DNA of 64,000 bases from Nitrospirota bacterium (GTDB lineage Bacteria > Nitrospirota > Leptospirillia > Leptospirillales > Leptospirillaceae): assembly GCA_021801345.1 (NCBI GenBank), contig JAJYYA010000005.1, positions 24,146 to 88,145 on the forward strand, written 5' to 3'. Each line of letters opens with the position of its first letter. The stretch's first letter is position 1. The notes under the pieces are model-generated. The model was given only the letters and a program-made list of their open reading frames with translations, searched no databases and had not been told where the DNA came from. This document shows positions 53,707-63,415 of the stretch, in pieces. Made by a program: the position numbers and the translations under genes.

Positions 53707-56671
53707 CCAAAATGAACGGGAAGGGCGGGAAGACTTCTGGAAGATCAAGCTGGCCTCGTGGCTTCACGACCCTCTGGAAAAGGCTCTTATTCTTGGACGA
53801 ACCCAGGAGGGGCACGAAGGGGGGAATGTGGCAAATTTTCGGAAAAAATTTTTTCCGAATGGCATGGGGGCGGCGGAGAAGAGAATTCTGAAAAAGGCCG
53901 ACTGGTGGGCCTCTGCTGCCGACCGTCCCCAGTGGCCCCAGGAAGATGGGGGGAAGACGATCCGGGCAAGCTTCGTCAATAATCCCGTTTTCATCCACCC
54001 CTTGAGCGGGGAGAAATTCGAGGACATCCCCCAGCTTCGCGACATCGGTTCTTCTGCTCTCATCAGCGAAGTCGGTTCTTATCTCGAATCGCTTGATGCC
54101 CTTGAGGCGAAGACAACCCTTCTCTCCTTCTGGCGCTTTGCCCCCGAGATCGCCAACCAAAAGGAGGGGGAGGCGGCTCTCGGACTTCTCTGGAACCTTC
54201 TTCCGGCCGATACAAGAGTTCCGGACCACTCCATCTGGAACCATCTCGACCTTACCTCGGCCTTTTCCGGGGCGATGGCCGGTGATCCAGGCGAAGAGCC
54301 AGCCCTCCTCGTGCTCTCTTTGGGCCCGGTCCAGAGCTTTATCGAACTTGGTCGGAGCCTCTCCGACCTTTGGGCGGGTTCCCATTTTCTTTCCTCATTG
54401 GCCTGGGAGGCGATGGCACCATTGTGCGAAGAGCTGGGTCCCGATGCGGTCCTCTTTCCCCAACTCCGAGGACTTCCCCTGGTCGACCGGTGGCTGATCG
54501 AGACGATGGGTCTCGATTCAAAACAATTTATCGACGCAGATTGGAACAAAGGCTCGACGGACTCCAACCCCTTTTACGTGGCATCTCTTCCCAACAAATT
54601 TGTTGCGCTTGTTCCGGCATCAAGAGCTGCGGACCTCGCCCGGAGTTGCGCTGAACGAGCAAAAAATTGGGCTCATGATATTGCCCGCAAATCCCTTGAG
54701 AGGGTTCTCCAGGAGGCTGATGCCAGGACTGACGGTTTTCTTTATTGCGACGAACAGCTCGACCGACAGATGAAGGACTTTCCTGAGGTGAGCTGGAGCA
54801 TCGTTCCCTGGTCGCTCGTTCTCGACAAAAAGGGAGAGATTGAAACACAGAAAATTGAAAGTGTCATGAGTCACTTTTCTCCCGAAGGAGGATGGGCCGG
54901 AGCGGCTAAGGGGGTGTGGAAGGATGTGCTATCGAAGCCGAATGGAGAGGAAGGAGGGCTTCGGTATGCCCCCAATCCCGGCGTGCTCTATCCGGCAGTC
55001 TATGAACTTCTCGAGAGAACGCTCGCCGCGGCCAAGGGGCAAAGGGTTTTTTCCCCCCAGTTCGAGGAGGGGTATCGCGATTCGCTGGGGGGGGAGCGGG
55101 AGTGGCTTGCCGAAAAAAAGGAGGAGATCCTTCTTCCGCCGGGGCAGAGAACCTCTACGCTATGGGCGAGATTGGCGAAAAAAAGACCCTCGTGGGTGAA
55201 GAAGGGTGAGCATCTCGACAGTCTGGGATTAATCAAGCGGCTCTGGCCGACGATTTTTAGCGAGGCGATTTTCGAGTTTAAAAAGTTTATAAATTCGGCA
55301 CAAAATCCCGAGACCTCAAAAGAGGGAAAGCTTAAGCGGTACGTTCTTTCCACCCATACGATGGCACTTTCCGGAAGCCTTGAAAAGCTCATGGAGGGAG
55401 GCCCCGACATCGATGAGGGTCTCAAAAAACTTCTTGGAGGCAGTTCCGATGATGGAGGCGGAAGCCCGTTGCCCCGGAAGCTTGTCATGATGAAGGCTGA
55501 CGATAAGAGGAAAGATCTCATCCGGAAGCTCGTCTCCCGCATCGACGGTCTCGATGACGAGGATGATGCCGAAGGAAATGCCTATGACCGATTTTTTCGC
55601 GAATTCAAGGGTGTTCTGGGCCATTCTCCTGAAGCTTACTATGCGCTTCTTCTGTGCGACGGTGACGACATGGGTGCATGGCTCTCCGGAAGCCAGGAGA
55701 AATTCTCCATACGCTACCGCGAATCCTGGCACCCCAAGGTCCTTGAGGAAGTTGCCAAAGTTCCCGGGTTCGATCGCTACCTCGGATCTTGTCGCGCGAT
55801 GTCGCCGGGGCGCCATGCCGCCGTCTCGACAGCGCTTTCCAACTTTGCCTCTTTAGCTCCCAGGCTTGTTGAGGAGATCTACTTGGGCAAGCTTCTCTAT
55901 GCGGGTGGGGACGACCTCATGGCCATGGTCTCCCTTCGGGATTTGATTGAGGTCATGATGGCAATCAGGGGGGCCTATTCTGGTATGGAGTTTTCGGGAG
56001 ATACGGGATCGGGTGGAGGGAGTCGGCAGGGCTGGAAAGATAAGGGCATCACCTGCAAGAAGGGATTTGTGCTCGAGAATCGGGGAAGACGGAAGGTGCT
56101 CCGGATGATGATGGGAAGAAAGGCCTCGCTCTCGATGGGCGTGGTTATCGCCCATCATCAGGATCCACTGGGAAAGGTTTTGCGGGTTCTCCGGAAGGCG
56201 GAAAAAAACGCGAAGGCCTTTCCTGGAAAGAATGCCTTCTCGATTGCCCTTCTCAAGCGCTCGGGAGGAGCGAGCCACCTTACACTTCCCTGGAAAATTG
56301 AAGACCCTGTCTCTCCGATTCAGGCTCTCGACAGGCTCTCGCGCGTTTTGGGGAGCGATCTGTCTCGCCGAGCGACCTATATCGCCTCCGATTGGATCGA
56401 AAGGCTACCGGGGGTGGCGTCTATGAAGCCAGCAGTCTATTTCGATATGGTCCGCAGAAATCTGGCGTATCAATTCGCTCGACAATCGGAGGGGATGCAT
56501 GGAGACGATTTGGCCGCGACGGTCGTCGGAGCAATGGAAGGTCTTTTTATCGATAGCACGGGTGACTGGAGCTCTCTGGCCAAAGACGGAGACCCGCCCC
56601 GGAAAACGCTTACAGAGATGCTGACGGTTGCCGAATTTCTTGGACGCGAAGGGAGGCGACATGGAAAATGA
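53699..56671 (+). CDS. cas10: Type III-B Cas10/Cmr2 with HD and GGDD motifs
   Basis: About 990 residues. N-terminal HD nuclease region FWKIKLASWLHDPLEKALIL (HD about residues 22-23), first palm LVLSLGPVQSFIELGRSLSD (about 205), zinc-finger region, and second palm with LLLCDGDDMGAW and the cyclase motif LYAGGDDLMAM (GGDD about 735), followed by SLSMGVVIAHH. Intact GGDD predicts cyclic-oligoadenylate synthesis upon target RNA binding; intact HD predicts DNase activity. Start uncertain: TTG 53699 follows GGGGGGAG and gives the family-like MDSQNEREG; ATGs at 53648 and 53663 lie deeper within cmr1. Confidence 0.95.
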   Translation: MDSQNEREGREDFWKIKLASWLHDPLEKALILGRTQEGHEGGNVANFRKKFFPNGMGAAEKRILKKADWWASAADRPQWPQEDGGKTIRASFVNNPVFIHPLSGEKFEDIPQLRDIGSSALISEVGSYLESLDALEAKTTLLSFWRFAPEIANQKEGEAALGLLWNLLPADTRVPDHSIWNHLDLTSAFSGAMAGDPGEEPALLVLSLGPVQSFIELGRSLSDLWAGSHFLSSLAWEAMAPLCEELGPDAVLFPQLRGLPLVDRWLIETMGLDSKQFIDADWNKGSTDSNPFYVASLPNKFVALVPASRAADLARSCAERAKNWAHDIARKSLERVLQEADARTDGFLYCDEQLDRQMKDFPEVSWSIVPWSLVLDKKGEIETQKIESVMSHFSPEGGWAGAAKGVWKDVLSKPNGEEGGLRYAPNPGVLYPAVYELLERTLAAAKGQRVFSPQFEEGYRDSLGGEREWLAEKKEEILLPPGQRTSTLWARLAKKRPSWVKKGEHLDSLGLIKRLWPTIFSEAIFEFKKFINSAQNPETSKEGKLKRYVLSTHTMALSGSLEKLMEGGPDIDEGLKKLLGGSSDDGGGSPLPRKLVMMKADDKRKDLIRKLVSRIDGLDDEDDAEGNAYDRFFREFKGVLGHSPEAYYALLLCDGDDMGAWLSGSQEKFSIRYRESWHPKVLEEVAKVPGFDRYLGSCRAMSPGRHAAVSTALSNFASLAPRLVEEIYLGKLLYAGGDDLMAMVSLRDLIEVMMAIRGAYSGMEFSGDTGSGGGSRQGWKDKGITCKKGFVLENRGRRKVLRMMMGRKASLSMGVVIAHHQDPLGKVLRVLRKAEKNAKAFPGKNAFSIALLKRSGGASHLTLPWKIEDPVSPIQALDRLSRVLGSDLSRRATYIASDWIERLPGVASMKPAVYFDMVRRNLAYQFARQSEGMHGDDLAATVVGAMEGLFIDSTGDWSSLAKDGDPPRKTLTEMLTVAEFLGREGRRHGK

Positions 56672-57857
56672 CACACAGAGAGGAGTTTTGCCTGCGGAGT
56701 CCTTTTTTATAGAGCCGCTCGATGTTCTTGTTTTTCGCGGCAACAAGCTCTTTGGCGCTCCGGGAAGCTTTGGGGAAAACCAGATGCCCCCCTGGCCTTC
56801 GGTTGTGGCCGGTGCCCTGCGTACCCATATGCTCGACCTTGCCGGCGTTTCATTGTCCGACTTCATGGCCCAGTCCGGCTCCGAAAAAGGAAGCTACGCT
56901 TCCGATGAGATTGTTGAAAGTCTTGGGACGGTCGCCCATCCTGGGCGCTTTGCTGTGACGTGGTTTTCCTTGGGACGCAGGACGAATTCGGGAACGATAG
57001 AGAGACTCTTTCCCCTGCCCCATGATCTCTTCATCATCAAAGATGGAAAAGAAAAGCGAAAGATTGTTCCTGTTGTGCCGATTGGGCCGGATGACCTTCG
57101 CGGAGTCGCGACGAATGCGGTCCTTCCCTGGCTTCCGTCACTGCTCCTCTCATCCCAGAGTAAGGGGGAGTCCGGGTTTTTTTTGGGAGAGGAGGGTTTT
57201 TTGGACTATCTTGCCGGCCGGATCCCGGATCCAAGCGCATTGGTCCATCAGTCTGAACTCTGGGGAATCGACCCGCGGGTCGGCATCGGTCTGGATGTTT
57301 CGAGTCGTACTGCATCGGAGGGGCGCCTGTTCAGTTCGGAGACGATCGCCTTGAAATCTGGAGTGGGCTTTGTGGTCGATGTTGTCGGAGCTTCCGGTCT
57401 GATCGCAAAGAAAGCTCTCCTGCGATTCGGAGGGGATGGGCGGGCAGCTCACATGGAAAAAATCGAGTCCTTCAAGCGGAAGGGCGCGTCACTGTCGAAA
57501 GGGAATCGCTTCCGGCTTGTCATGACGACTCCCGGAATCTTTTCCCATGGTCCCTATCCAGTCTCTCCGGAGGGGCCCGCTCCCCTCGTGGACGGCGGAC
57601 CTGTGGTCCGTCTCCTGTCTGCTTCTGTTGGACGATCCCAGACTGTCTCCGGGTGGGACCTGGCTCGTCGGGTTCCCAAGGCGGCACAAAAGGCCGTTCC
57701 GGTCGGGAGTGTCTACTGGTTTCAAGTGGTCGAGGGGGATCCTTCCCGTCTGAACGACGATGCGTCAGCGGCTGGGGCATCCTTTTTGGAAGGACTCTCG
57801 CGCGACCGCGTGTCGGAGGGATACAACCGGGGTCTGATCACGCCTTGGCTCTCATGA
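56661..57857 (+). CDS. cmr3: Type III-B RAMP protein Cmr3
   Basis: 398 residues. FIEPLDVLVFRGNKLFGAPG and PWPSVVAGALRTHML at the N-terminus are typical of Cmr3, as is the C-terminal stretch around SGWDLARRVPKAAQKAVPVG. It holds the 5' tag of the CRISPR RNA next to Cas10. The ATG at 56661 has GGGAGG upstream and overlaps the cas10 end by 11 bases. Confidence 0.92.
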   Translation: MENDTQRGVLPAESFFIEPLDVLVFRGNKLFGAPGSFGENQMPPWPSVVAGALRTHMLDLAGVSLSDFMAQSGSEKGSYASDEIVESLGTVAHPGRFAVTWFSLGRRTNSGTIERLFPLPHDLFIIKDGKEKRKIVPVVPIGPDDLRGVATNAVLPWLPSLLLSSQSKGESGFFLGEEGFLDYLAGRIPDPSALVHQSELWGIDPRVGIGLDVSSRTASEGRLFSSETIALKSGVGFVVDVVGASGLIAKKALLRFGGDGRAAHMEKIESFKRKGASLSKGNRFRLVMTTPGIFSHGPYPVSPEGPAPLVDGGPVVRLLSASVGRSQTVSGWDLARRVPKAAQKAVPVGSVYWFQVVEGDPSRLNDDASAAGASFLEGLSRDRVSEGYNRGLITPWLS

Positions 57858-57886
57858 ACTTTCTTTTAACAATATAAGGAGGACCC

Positions 57887-58813
57887 ATGTTCGAATGTTA
57901 CAGAAGTCTCTTTCTCTACGCAGTGACCCCGGTCCATATGGGGGCGGGAACGGGGTTGGGCCTGATTGACAGTCCCATTCAGAGAGAAAAACATACAGAA
58001 TTTCCGATGATTGCCGGATCCGGACTCAAGGGCGCAGTTCGTCACGCACTTTCATTTGATGACGATAAAAAGGGAGATCTGGTAAGTCGTTACTTCGGAC
58101 CGGATGCCGGAAGCTCCGACCTCGGAGCTGGAGCGGTGAGCTTTACTGATGCACAGATCGTTCTCTATCCCGTCCAGAATCCCAAGGGGGCATTCTCTTA
58201 CGTGACATCACCGCTCGCGCTTTTCCGGATGGAGCGGCTTCTTAATGTGGCTGGGGTCGGTATGCCTGCAATCTCCCTTTCCTCGCTTGAGGCCGGGAAG
58301 GCCCTTGTGCCGGATGAATCTCTTCTTTTTAACAAGAAGGAACTCGTACTGGAGTCGCTGAATTTTGTGGGCGAGGTCAATGAGACGGTCAAGAAAGTGG
58401 CCAATTGGCTCTCCGAAAATGCGCTTCCGGCTGACGACACGCACAACTATTTTCGTGGAAAGATCAAGGAAAGTCTCGTGGTTCTCTCCGATACAGACTT
58501 TTCCTACCTTGTCCGGACGACGACCCTCGTCGAGCCACATGTGAGGATCGACCCGGAAACCGGAACGGCCAGTGATGGAGGGCTCTTCTACGTTGAGAAT
58601 CTTCCCCCAGAGTCTCTCCTCATCTCCCTTGTCATGGCGTCGCGGGAGAGGCCGGTCAAAAAGACTCCCGATGGAGGGCTTCATCCAGCCGACAAGGTGA
58701 TCGAATGGGTGACCTCAGCTCTTTCCGAGCGCCTCCTGCAGGTGGGCGGGGATGCGACGACGGGACGGGGGCAGATTCTGTGTCATTTTGCCAACAGTAA
58801 GGAGAACGCATGA
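57887..58813 (+). CDS. cmr4: Type III-B backbone RAMP Cmr4
   Basis: 308 residues. SLFLYAVTPVHMGAGTGLG followed by LIDSPIQREKHTEFPMIAGS and GLKGAVRHAL; the Asp in LIDSPIQRE corresponds to the target-RNA-cleaving aspartate of Cmr4. GRGQILCHF near the end is the glycine-rich loop. TAAGGAGGA precedes the ATG. Multiple copies form the complex backbone and cut bound RNA every six bases. Confidence 0.95.
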   Translation: MFECYRSLFLYAVTPVHMGAGTGLGLIDSPIQREKHTEFPMIAGSGLKGAVRHALSFDDDKKGDLVSRYFGPDAGSSDLGAGAVSFTDAQIVLYPVQNPKGAFSYVTSPLALFRMERLLNVAGVGMPAISLSSLEAGKALVPDESLLFNKKELVLESLNFVGEVNETVKKVANWLSENALPADDTHNYFRGKIKESLVVLSDTDFSYLVRTTTLVEPHVRIDPETGTASDGGLFYVENLPPESLLISLVMASRERPVKKTPDGGLHPADKVIEWVTSALSERLLQVGGDATTGRGQILCHFANSKENA

Positions 58814-59214
58814 GCGTGATGCGAGAGACGCCCGATCAAAGACGGGCCAAGTATGCATGGGAGAAGGTAAAGACGCATTGCGAAAGCCGTAATGATTTCG
58901 ACCAGTATGCCAACCTTGCCAAAGGGGCTCCCGCCCTCATTATGTCCAACGGGCTGATGCAGGCACTGGCCTATATTTATTCTCGCAAGGAGAAGGAAAA
59001 GAAGGCCTTGGCGGAGGATCTCTGCGAGTGGCTGTCTAAGGCGATGAAGGTGAAGTCGGAAAAATTCCCCGATATCATGACAGCTCTCCAGACCATGCCG
59101 GTCAGCGACTATATGCGGGCTACCGACGAGACATTGCAGGTCTTGCGCTGGCTTCGCCAGTTCGTGGCTGTCTTCAAGTCAGACAAAAGTCTTTCTGGAG
59201 GAGGGATTTCATAA
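58810..59214 (+). CDS. cmr5: Type III-B small subunit Cmr5
   Basis: 134 residues, helical. RRAKYAWEKVKTHCESRND, YANLAKGAPALIMSNGLMQAL and DYMRATDETLQVLRWLRQFV match Cmr5. It lines the inner face of the backbone. Overlaps cmr4 by 4 bp. Confidence 0.93.
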   Translation: MSVMRETPDQRRAKYAWEKVKTHCESRNDFDQYANLAKGAPALIMSNGLMQALAYIYSRKEKEKKALAEDLCEWLSKAMKVKSEKFPDIMTALQTMPVSDYMRATDETLQVLRWLRQFVAVFKSDKSLSGGGIS

Positions 59215-60365
59215 TGAGCACCATGGTGCGCGCCCTGCCAAAGACGGTCTCGGAGATCCTTTCGAAACTTGATGAGAATAAGATCTCTCCTGGACTTCGT
59301 TTCTCGACCTACTTTGGAGGCTACAATCCGACCGATTGGTCGATCGAAAAGAACAAAAAGCTGGAGGCTTTCCAAGATGTTTGCGTAATAGAGAAATCCC
59401 TAACGGACCTGTCTGTTGCTCTCATTAACCGACAGAAGACGCTTTTTAAGGACAGATCCGATGCACTGACTCTTTCTGCCGAAACGACCTCTCCATTTGC
59501 GACAGGGTTGGGCAACGAGCATCCACTGGAAAATGGCTTCAGCTTCCTCAAGCCCTATGGGCTTCCCTACCTGCCGGGAGCAGGAATCAAGGGTGTTCTT
59601 CGGGCTGCGGCCCGGGACATGGGCGAGGAGGAAGGCTGGAGCGAGACGAAGGTTCGTCAGTTCTTCGGTGCCGATCCTAATGAGGATGCAAAGAGAGGGA
59701 CGATAAGCTCTGACCAGCGGGGAGAGCTCATTTTCGTTGATGCCTATCCCAAGATGGAGAAGAAGTCTTTGACGGTCGAAATCATGAATCCCCACAACGC
59801 CAAATATCTTGAAGGAAATGCTTCTCCATCGGGGACAAGTGCGCCTATTCCCGTTTTTTTTCTCGCCATTGCCCCAAAAACGGAATTTGTTTTCAACGTC
59901 TCTCGGGTGCCATGTGATGGAGTGCAGACGACAGAGGGGGAATGGAAGGAATTGGTGGTTAAGACATTCGTCCACGCCTTTAAATTTTTTGGTTTCGGAG
60001 CCAAGACCTCTGTCGGCTACGGGGCATTCAAATCCGATGATCTCGATCGAAAGGGAAGGCAGGCCGAAAAAGAGCGGCAAGAGTCCATGGTAAAGGAGAT
60101 GCTCGATCGTGGGGATCTGCCAAAGGACCATAAGGTCTGGGAGAATGCGAAGCTGACATACTCACCCGGAGATGGGAAGGTAAAGATTGTCGACCCGAAA
60201 GGGGAAGGAAAGGCCGAGCTTGACAGGGAAAATTCTGCCAAGCTAATGGAGAACCTCGACCCGGAAAAGCGGGAGAGCTTCAAGAAGAAAAAAGAGATGA
60301 AGCACTCCGTTGTAGTTATTAGTCGGGGCAATATGTGGGAGTTTGTTCAGCTTAAAAAAATATAA
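59214..60365 (+). CDS. cmr6: Type III-B RAMP protein Cmr6
   Basis: 383 residues. SPFATGLGNEHPLENGFSFL, PYLPGAGIKGVLRAAARDMG and FGFGAKTSVGYGAF are RAMP signatures of Cmr6. The C-terminal about 100 residues are charged and helical (KEMLDRGDLPKDHKVWEN), longer than many Cmr6 proteins. Shares one base with the cmr5 stop. Confidence 0.93.
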   Translation: MSTMVRALPKTVSEILSKLDENKISPGLRFSTYFGGYNPTDWSIEKNKKLEAFQDVCVIEKSLTDLSVALINRQKTLFKDRSDALTLSAETTSPFATGLGNEHPLENGFSFLKPYGLPYLPGAGIKGVLRAAARDMGEEEGWSETKVRQFFGADPNEDAKRGTISSDQRGELIFVDAYPKMEKKSLTVEIMNPHNAKYLEGNASPSGTSAPIPVFFLAIAPKTEFVFNVSRVPCDGVQTTEGEWKELVVKTFVHAFKFFGFGAKTSVGYGAFKSDDLDRKGRQAEKERQESMVKEMLDRGDLPKDHKVWENAKLTYSPGDGKVKIVDPKGEGKAELDRENSAKLMENLDPEKRESFKKKKEMKHSVVVISRGNMWEFVQLKKI

Positions 60366-60381
60366 CTGGAAGGTCGATACA

Positions 60382-61539
60382 ATGAGTATTGGCTACAAGA
60401 AGACTTTGGTGAGCTTCCTCGGCAAGATGCGTGATCACAAGACCTATCCCGAGACAAGCTATCAGATGCCCCGGCCCGGCGGAGAGATCTTTAAAACCCG
60501 CTTTCTCGGAATGAGTCTTGCGAGTCATCTGAAGGTCGACCGGCTTGTACTTCTCGGGACCGAGACCAGTATGTGGGACAACCTCATTCTCGAGTATCTG
60601 AAAGAGGAGGGGAAGCTCGACTTTTTTGACGGAGAAGATCTCGATAGCAAGTTGAAACTGGTCGAAGAGGTGCTGCAAAAGAGCCTTGGAATGCCTGTCA
60701 GAGCCTTGCGTATTCCTTTTGGCAAGACGGAGAGTGAACAGCTTGATATCCTCAATATTGTCAGCCGTGAAGTGACGGCTTCCGAAAGTCTCTTCTTTGA
60801 TGTCACACATGGTTTTCGCCATACCCCAATGATGAGCATCTTAGCTGGCTATTATCTCGAGGTTGTCCGGAAGGTTCGGGTGAAAGGGTTTTACTACGGA
60901 GCCTATGAGATGAGTGAAAATGACCTGTGTCCAGTCATCTCTCTTTCGGGATACTCGAAACTTCTTGAGTGGATAAGAGCCTTGGAAAACTTTGAAGGGT
61001 CAGGAAATTTTGGGGTCTTTGCTCCTCTGTACGACCAGGAAGGAATCGATGCCCGAAGCCTAAAAGATGCCGCTTACTTTGAGCGGACCAACCAGGTCAA
61101 GGAGTCCAGGAACAAAATCAGCACCTTTCGGCAAAAGGACTCCGAAATTTCTCAAGCATCTCCTCTTCTCTCACTCTTTCATCCGATTCTGCAACAGAGG
61201 ACTGATTGGTACAGGAAGGTCGACCGCTATGAATGGGAAAGAGAGCTTGCGTTTTTTTATTTCAAGAAAGATGACTGGGCGCGGACAATCATCCTCCTGC
61301 TCGAAAGCTTTTACAGCCGTGAACTCATAAATCGGGGGCGCAATCCCGACTTGTATCAGGAACGAGAAAGTCTCAAGCAAGATTTCCGGACATCCGAGCC
61401 GGATCCCTTTTTGCAGAAGCTGACCATGCTCCGAAATGTTGTGGCTCATACAAAAGTGGAGAACCAGGATTTCAAAGAGATCACCTCCCCGGAGCGTCTC
61501 AAGAGCTTTCTGGGAGAGGCATTTAAGAGGCTCTCCTAG
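60382..61539 (+). CDS. CARF-HEPN RNase of the Csx2/TIGR02221 family
   Basis: 385 residues. N-terminal CARF domain (about 1-180): KTLVSFLG, RLVLLGTETSMWDNL and ESLFFDVTHGFRHTPMM. The C-terminal HEPN domain ends with LRNVVAHTKVENQ, giving Rx4H (R351, H356). Such proteins are RNases switched on by cyclic oligoadenylate made by Cas10, so this is the probable ancillary effector of the locus. GGAAGG is 9 bases before the ATG. It sits 16 bases after cmr6 and about 100 before cas1. Confidence 0.92.
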   Translation: MSIGYKKTLVSFLGKMRDHKTYPETSYQMPRPGGEIFKTRFLGMSLASHLKVDRLVLLGTETSMWDNLILEYLKEEGKLDFFDGEDLDSKLKLVEEVLQKSLGMPVRALRIPFGKTESEQLDILNIVSREVTASESLFFDVTHGFRHTPMMSILAGYYLEVVRKVRVKGFYYGAYEMSENDLCPVISLSGYSKLLEWIRALENFEGSGNFGVFAPLYDQEGIDARSLKDAAYFERTNQVKESRNKISTFRQKDSEISQASPLLSLFHPILQQRTDWYRKVDRYEWERELAFFYFKKDDWARTIILLLESFYSRELINRGRNPDLYQERESLKQDFRTSEPDPFLQKLTMLRNVVAHTKVENQDFKEITSPERLKSFLGEAFKRLS

Positions 61540-61644
61540 TTTACCCGACGGCTCCGCAAGCTTGCCAAACATTTCAACGGCTCTGTGATGGTGTAGTGTA
61601 TTTCGGAGGGGGAACTTTCATCCTTGCCGAGAGGAGATTTAGGG

Positions 61645-62661
61645 GTGGCTACGCTGTATCTTGACAGAAAAGGTCTCGATCTTGATGTAGAAAACGGAGC
61701 GCTTATCCTCCGGGAGGGGGGAGAGCGTGTCAGAAGCGTTCCCTTGACCTTTCTCGATCGGGTCGTTATCCGGGCCGAGGTCTCCCTGACATCGTCAGTT
61801 CTGGGAGAGCTGGCTCATGCCGGGGCAGAAACTGTCGTTCTGAGCGGGCGTCATGGGAAAAAGGTGGCGAGGATCGACGGGATTCGCCACAACGACGTGC
61901 GTATTCGACTTCGCCAATATGCGCTTTTCCACGATGCAATGCTTCGTAGGCTGTGGGCCGGTCGTCTTGTGAGTGCCAAGCTTAAAAGCCAGGTTCGGGC
62001 TCTTCGGACGATCCTGAGCGTTCGCCCGGATCTGACATCGTCTCTTCAGCGCCCGATCGAACAGATTCTTGATCTGACAAAAAAGATCCGTCCAACCTCT
62101 GGCGAGAGCCCCGATCTCCCGAGCCTGCTTGGGATGGAGGGAGGAGCCGGTAGTGTCTATTTTGAGGCATTGACCTCGGCTTTTGCTCCTTCGCTAGGTT
62201 TTACTGGACGGAACCGACGGCCTCCCCGAGATCCCGTCAATGCGGTTCTCTCTTTGTCGTACACACTTCTCCACTTTGATGCGGTTCGGACTGCCAATAT
62301 GTGCGGCTTGGATCCCATGATCGGATTCTTTCACGAACCAGCCTATGGACGAGACTCTTTGGCCTGCGACCTTATCGAACCCATTCGTTCTCGGGTCGAT
62401 CTCTTTGCTTGGGATCTTTTTCGCAGTCGCGCTCTTCGGGAGGACCATTTCGTCTCCGACAAGGGCGCATGTCTTCTCGGAAAGACCGGACGTCAGCACT
62501 TTTATCCGCAATATGAGATTCTAGCGCGGACTTGGCGTCGTCTGCTCCTAAGAGAATCAAGATTTTTAGTTTCGGCCATCAGGGAGGGGTTTTCGGAAGA
62601 GTTCGAAGATGAATCGGACGATCCGTCCGAGAAGGATACCGATGAAGTCACTTTACATTGA
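61645..62661 (+). CDS. cas1: CRISPR integrase Cas1
   Basis: 338 residues. N-terminal beta domain (TLYLDRKGLDLDVENGAL, RVVIRAEVSLTSSVLGELA) and C-terminal helical domain with LLGMEGGAGSVYFEAL (catalytic Glu), MIGFFHEPAYGRDSLACDLIE (catalytic His and acidic partner). Inserts new spacers with Cas2. The GTG at 61645 has AGGAG 8 bases upstream; an upstream TTG at 61624 lacks a site. Its 3' end extends 20 bases into the next gene. Confidence 0.95.
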   Translation: MATLYLDRKGLDLDVENGALILREGGERVRSVPLTFLDRVVIRAEVSLTSSVLGELAHAGAETVVLSGRHGKKVARIDGIRHNDVRIRLRQYALFHDAMLRRLWAGRLVSAKLKSQVRALRTILSVRPDLTSSLQRPIEQILDLTKKIRPTSGESPDLPSLLGMEGGAGSVYFEALTSAFAPSLGFTGRNRRPPRDPVNAVLSLSYTLLHFDAVRTANMCGLDPMIGFFHEPAYGRDSLACDLIEPIRSRVDLFAWDLFRSRALREDHFVSDKGACLLGKTGRQHFYPQYEILARTWRRLLLRESRFLVSAIREGFSEEFEDESDDPSEKDTDEVTLH

Positions 62662-63415
62662 AGGTAGACCAAACGCACATGTATCTCTTTATAGCGGTCC
62701 ATCCCTCCAGGTTCTGACACCCGGGCGTGCTCCCGGTATGTATCCGATTTATCGTATTGGCCGTCTCTTTCTTAAAGGCGGTGTTGAAATTGAGACACAG
62801 GCCCTTGTGACCTGTCTCAAGTACGGGATCTCGATCACCTTTATCGATGGACGGGGTGATGCTGAAGGAGTCTGCGTGGGGCTCCGCCAGCGGAGCGGGA
62901 TGCTTCACTCTCTTTTGGAAGAGCTCCTTGAGTTCGAGAATTGGGAGGAGCACTTCGAGGTTTGGCGGAGCGCAACTACTCGGACCGCGATCCTTGAGGC
63001 AGAAAGAGAACTCAAAACCGTTGTCCAAGATATGCGCCCACGTCAGGCCGAAGATTTTCTCAACAACCTTCTCGTATTGCGCCATCCTGGCTACGATATT
63101 CGGTGGATGCTTCATGCTCTTAGAGGCCTATGCTATGGAATTACCGCAGATCGCATCTCCAAGTCAAACATTGATCCGCGGATTCTATTGCGAAAACGCG
63201 CAGGGTTTCGACTGTTGGGAGATCTGGCGGAACTTCTCGACTGGAAGCTCTTCCATCTGATAGATGATCATCTTTCTCAAATTAAGAAAAAGAACGATCT
63301 GTCTATGGCAGAGATGGCGCAGTGGTTCGAATCGAAGCGGGAAGTATACGAAAATTTTATCGATATCGCTCTGGCGGATCTCGAAAACTGGCTCCATGAC
63401 AGGTTGGAACTATGA
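62642..63415 (+). CDS. Degenerate second Cas1-like protein
   Basis: 257 residues. The N-terminal domain resembles Cas1: SLYIEGRPNAHVSLYSGPSL, IYRIGRLFLKGGVEIETQAL and KYGISITFIDGRGDAEGVCV, followed by a helical region (ILEAERELKTVVQDM). The catalytic Glu segment (GxEGxxAxxYF), the His and the acidic partner are not found, so it is probably inactive as an integrase. It starts at ATG 62642 with AAGGA upstream, inside the end of cas1, and overlaps cas2 by 4 bp, so it is co-translated with both. It may be a structural subunit of the acquisition complex. Confidence 0.8.
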   Translation: MKSLYIEGRPNAHVSLYSGPSLQVLTPGRAPGMYPIYRIGRLFLKGGVEIETQALVTCLKYGISITFIDGRGDAEGVCVGLRQRSGMLHSLLEELLEFENWEEHFEVWRSATTRTAILEAERELKTVVQDMRPRQAEDFLNNLLVLRHPGYDIRWMLHALRGLCYGITADRISKSNIDPRILLRKRAGFRLLGDLAELLDWKLFHLIDDHLSQIKKKNDLSMAEMAQWFESKREVYENFIDIALADLENWLHDRLEL

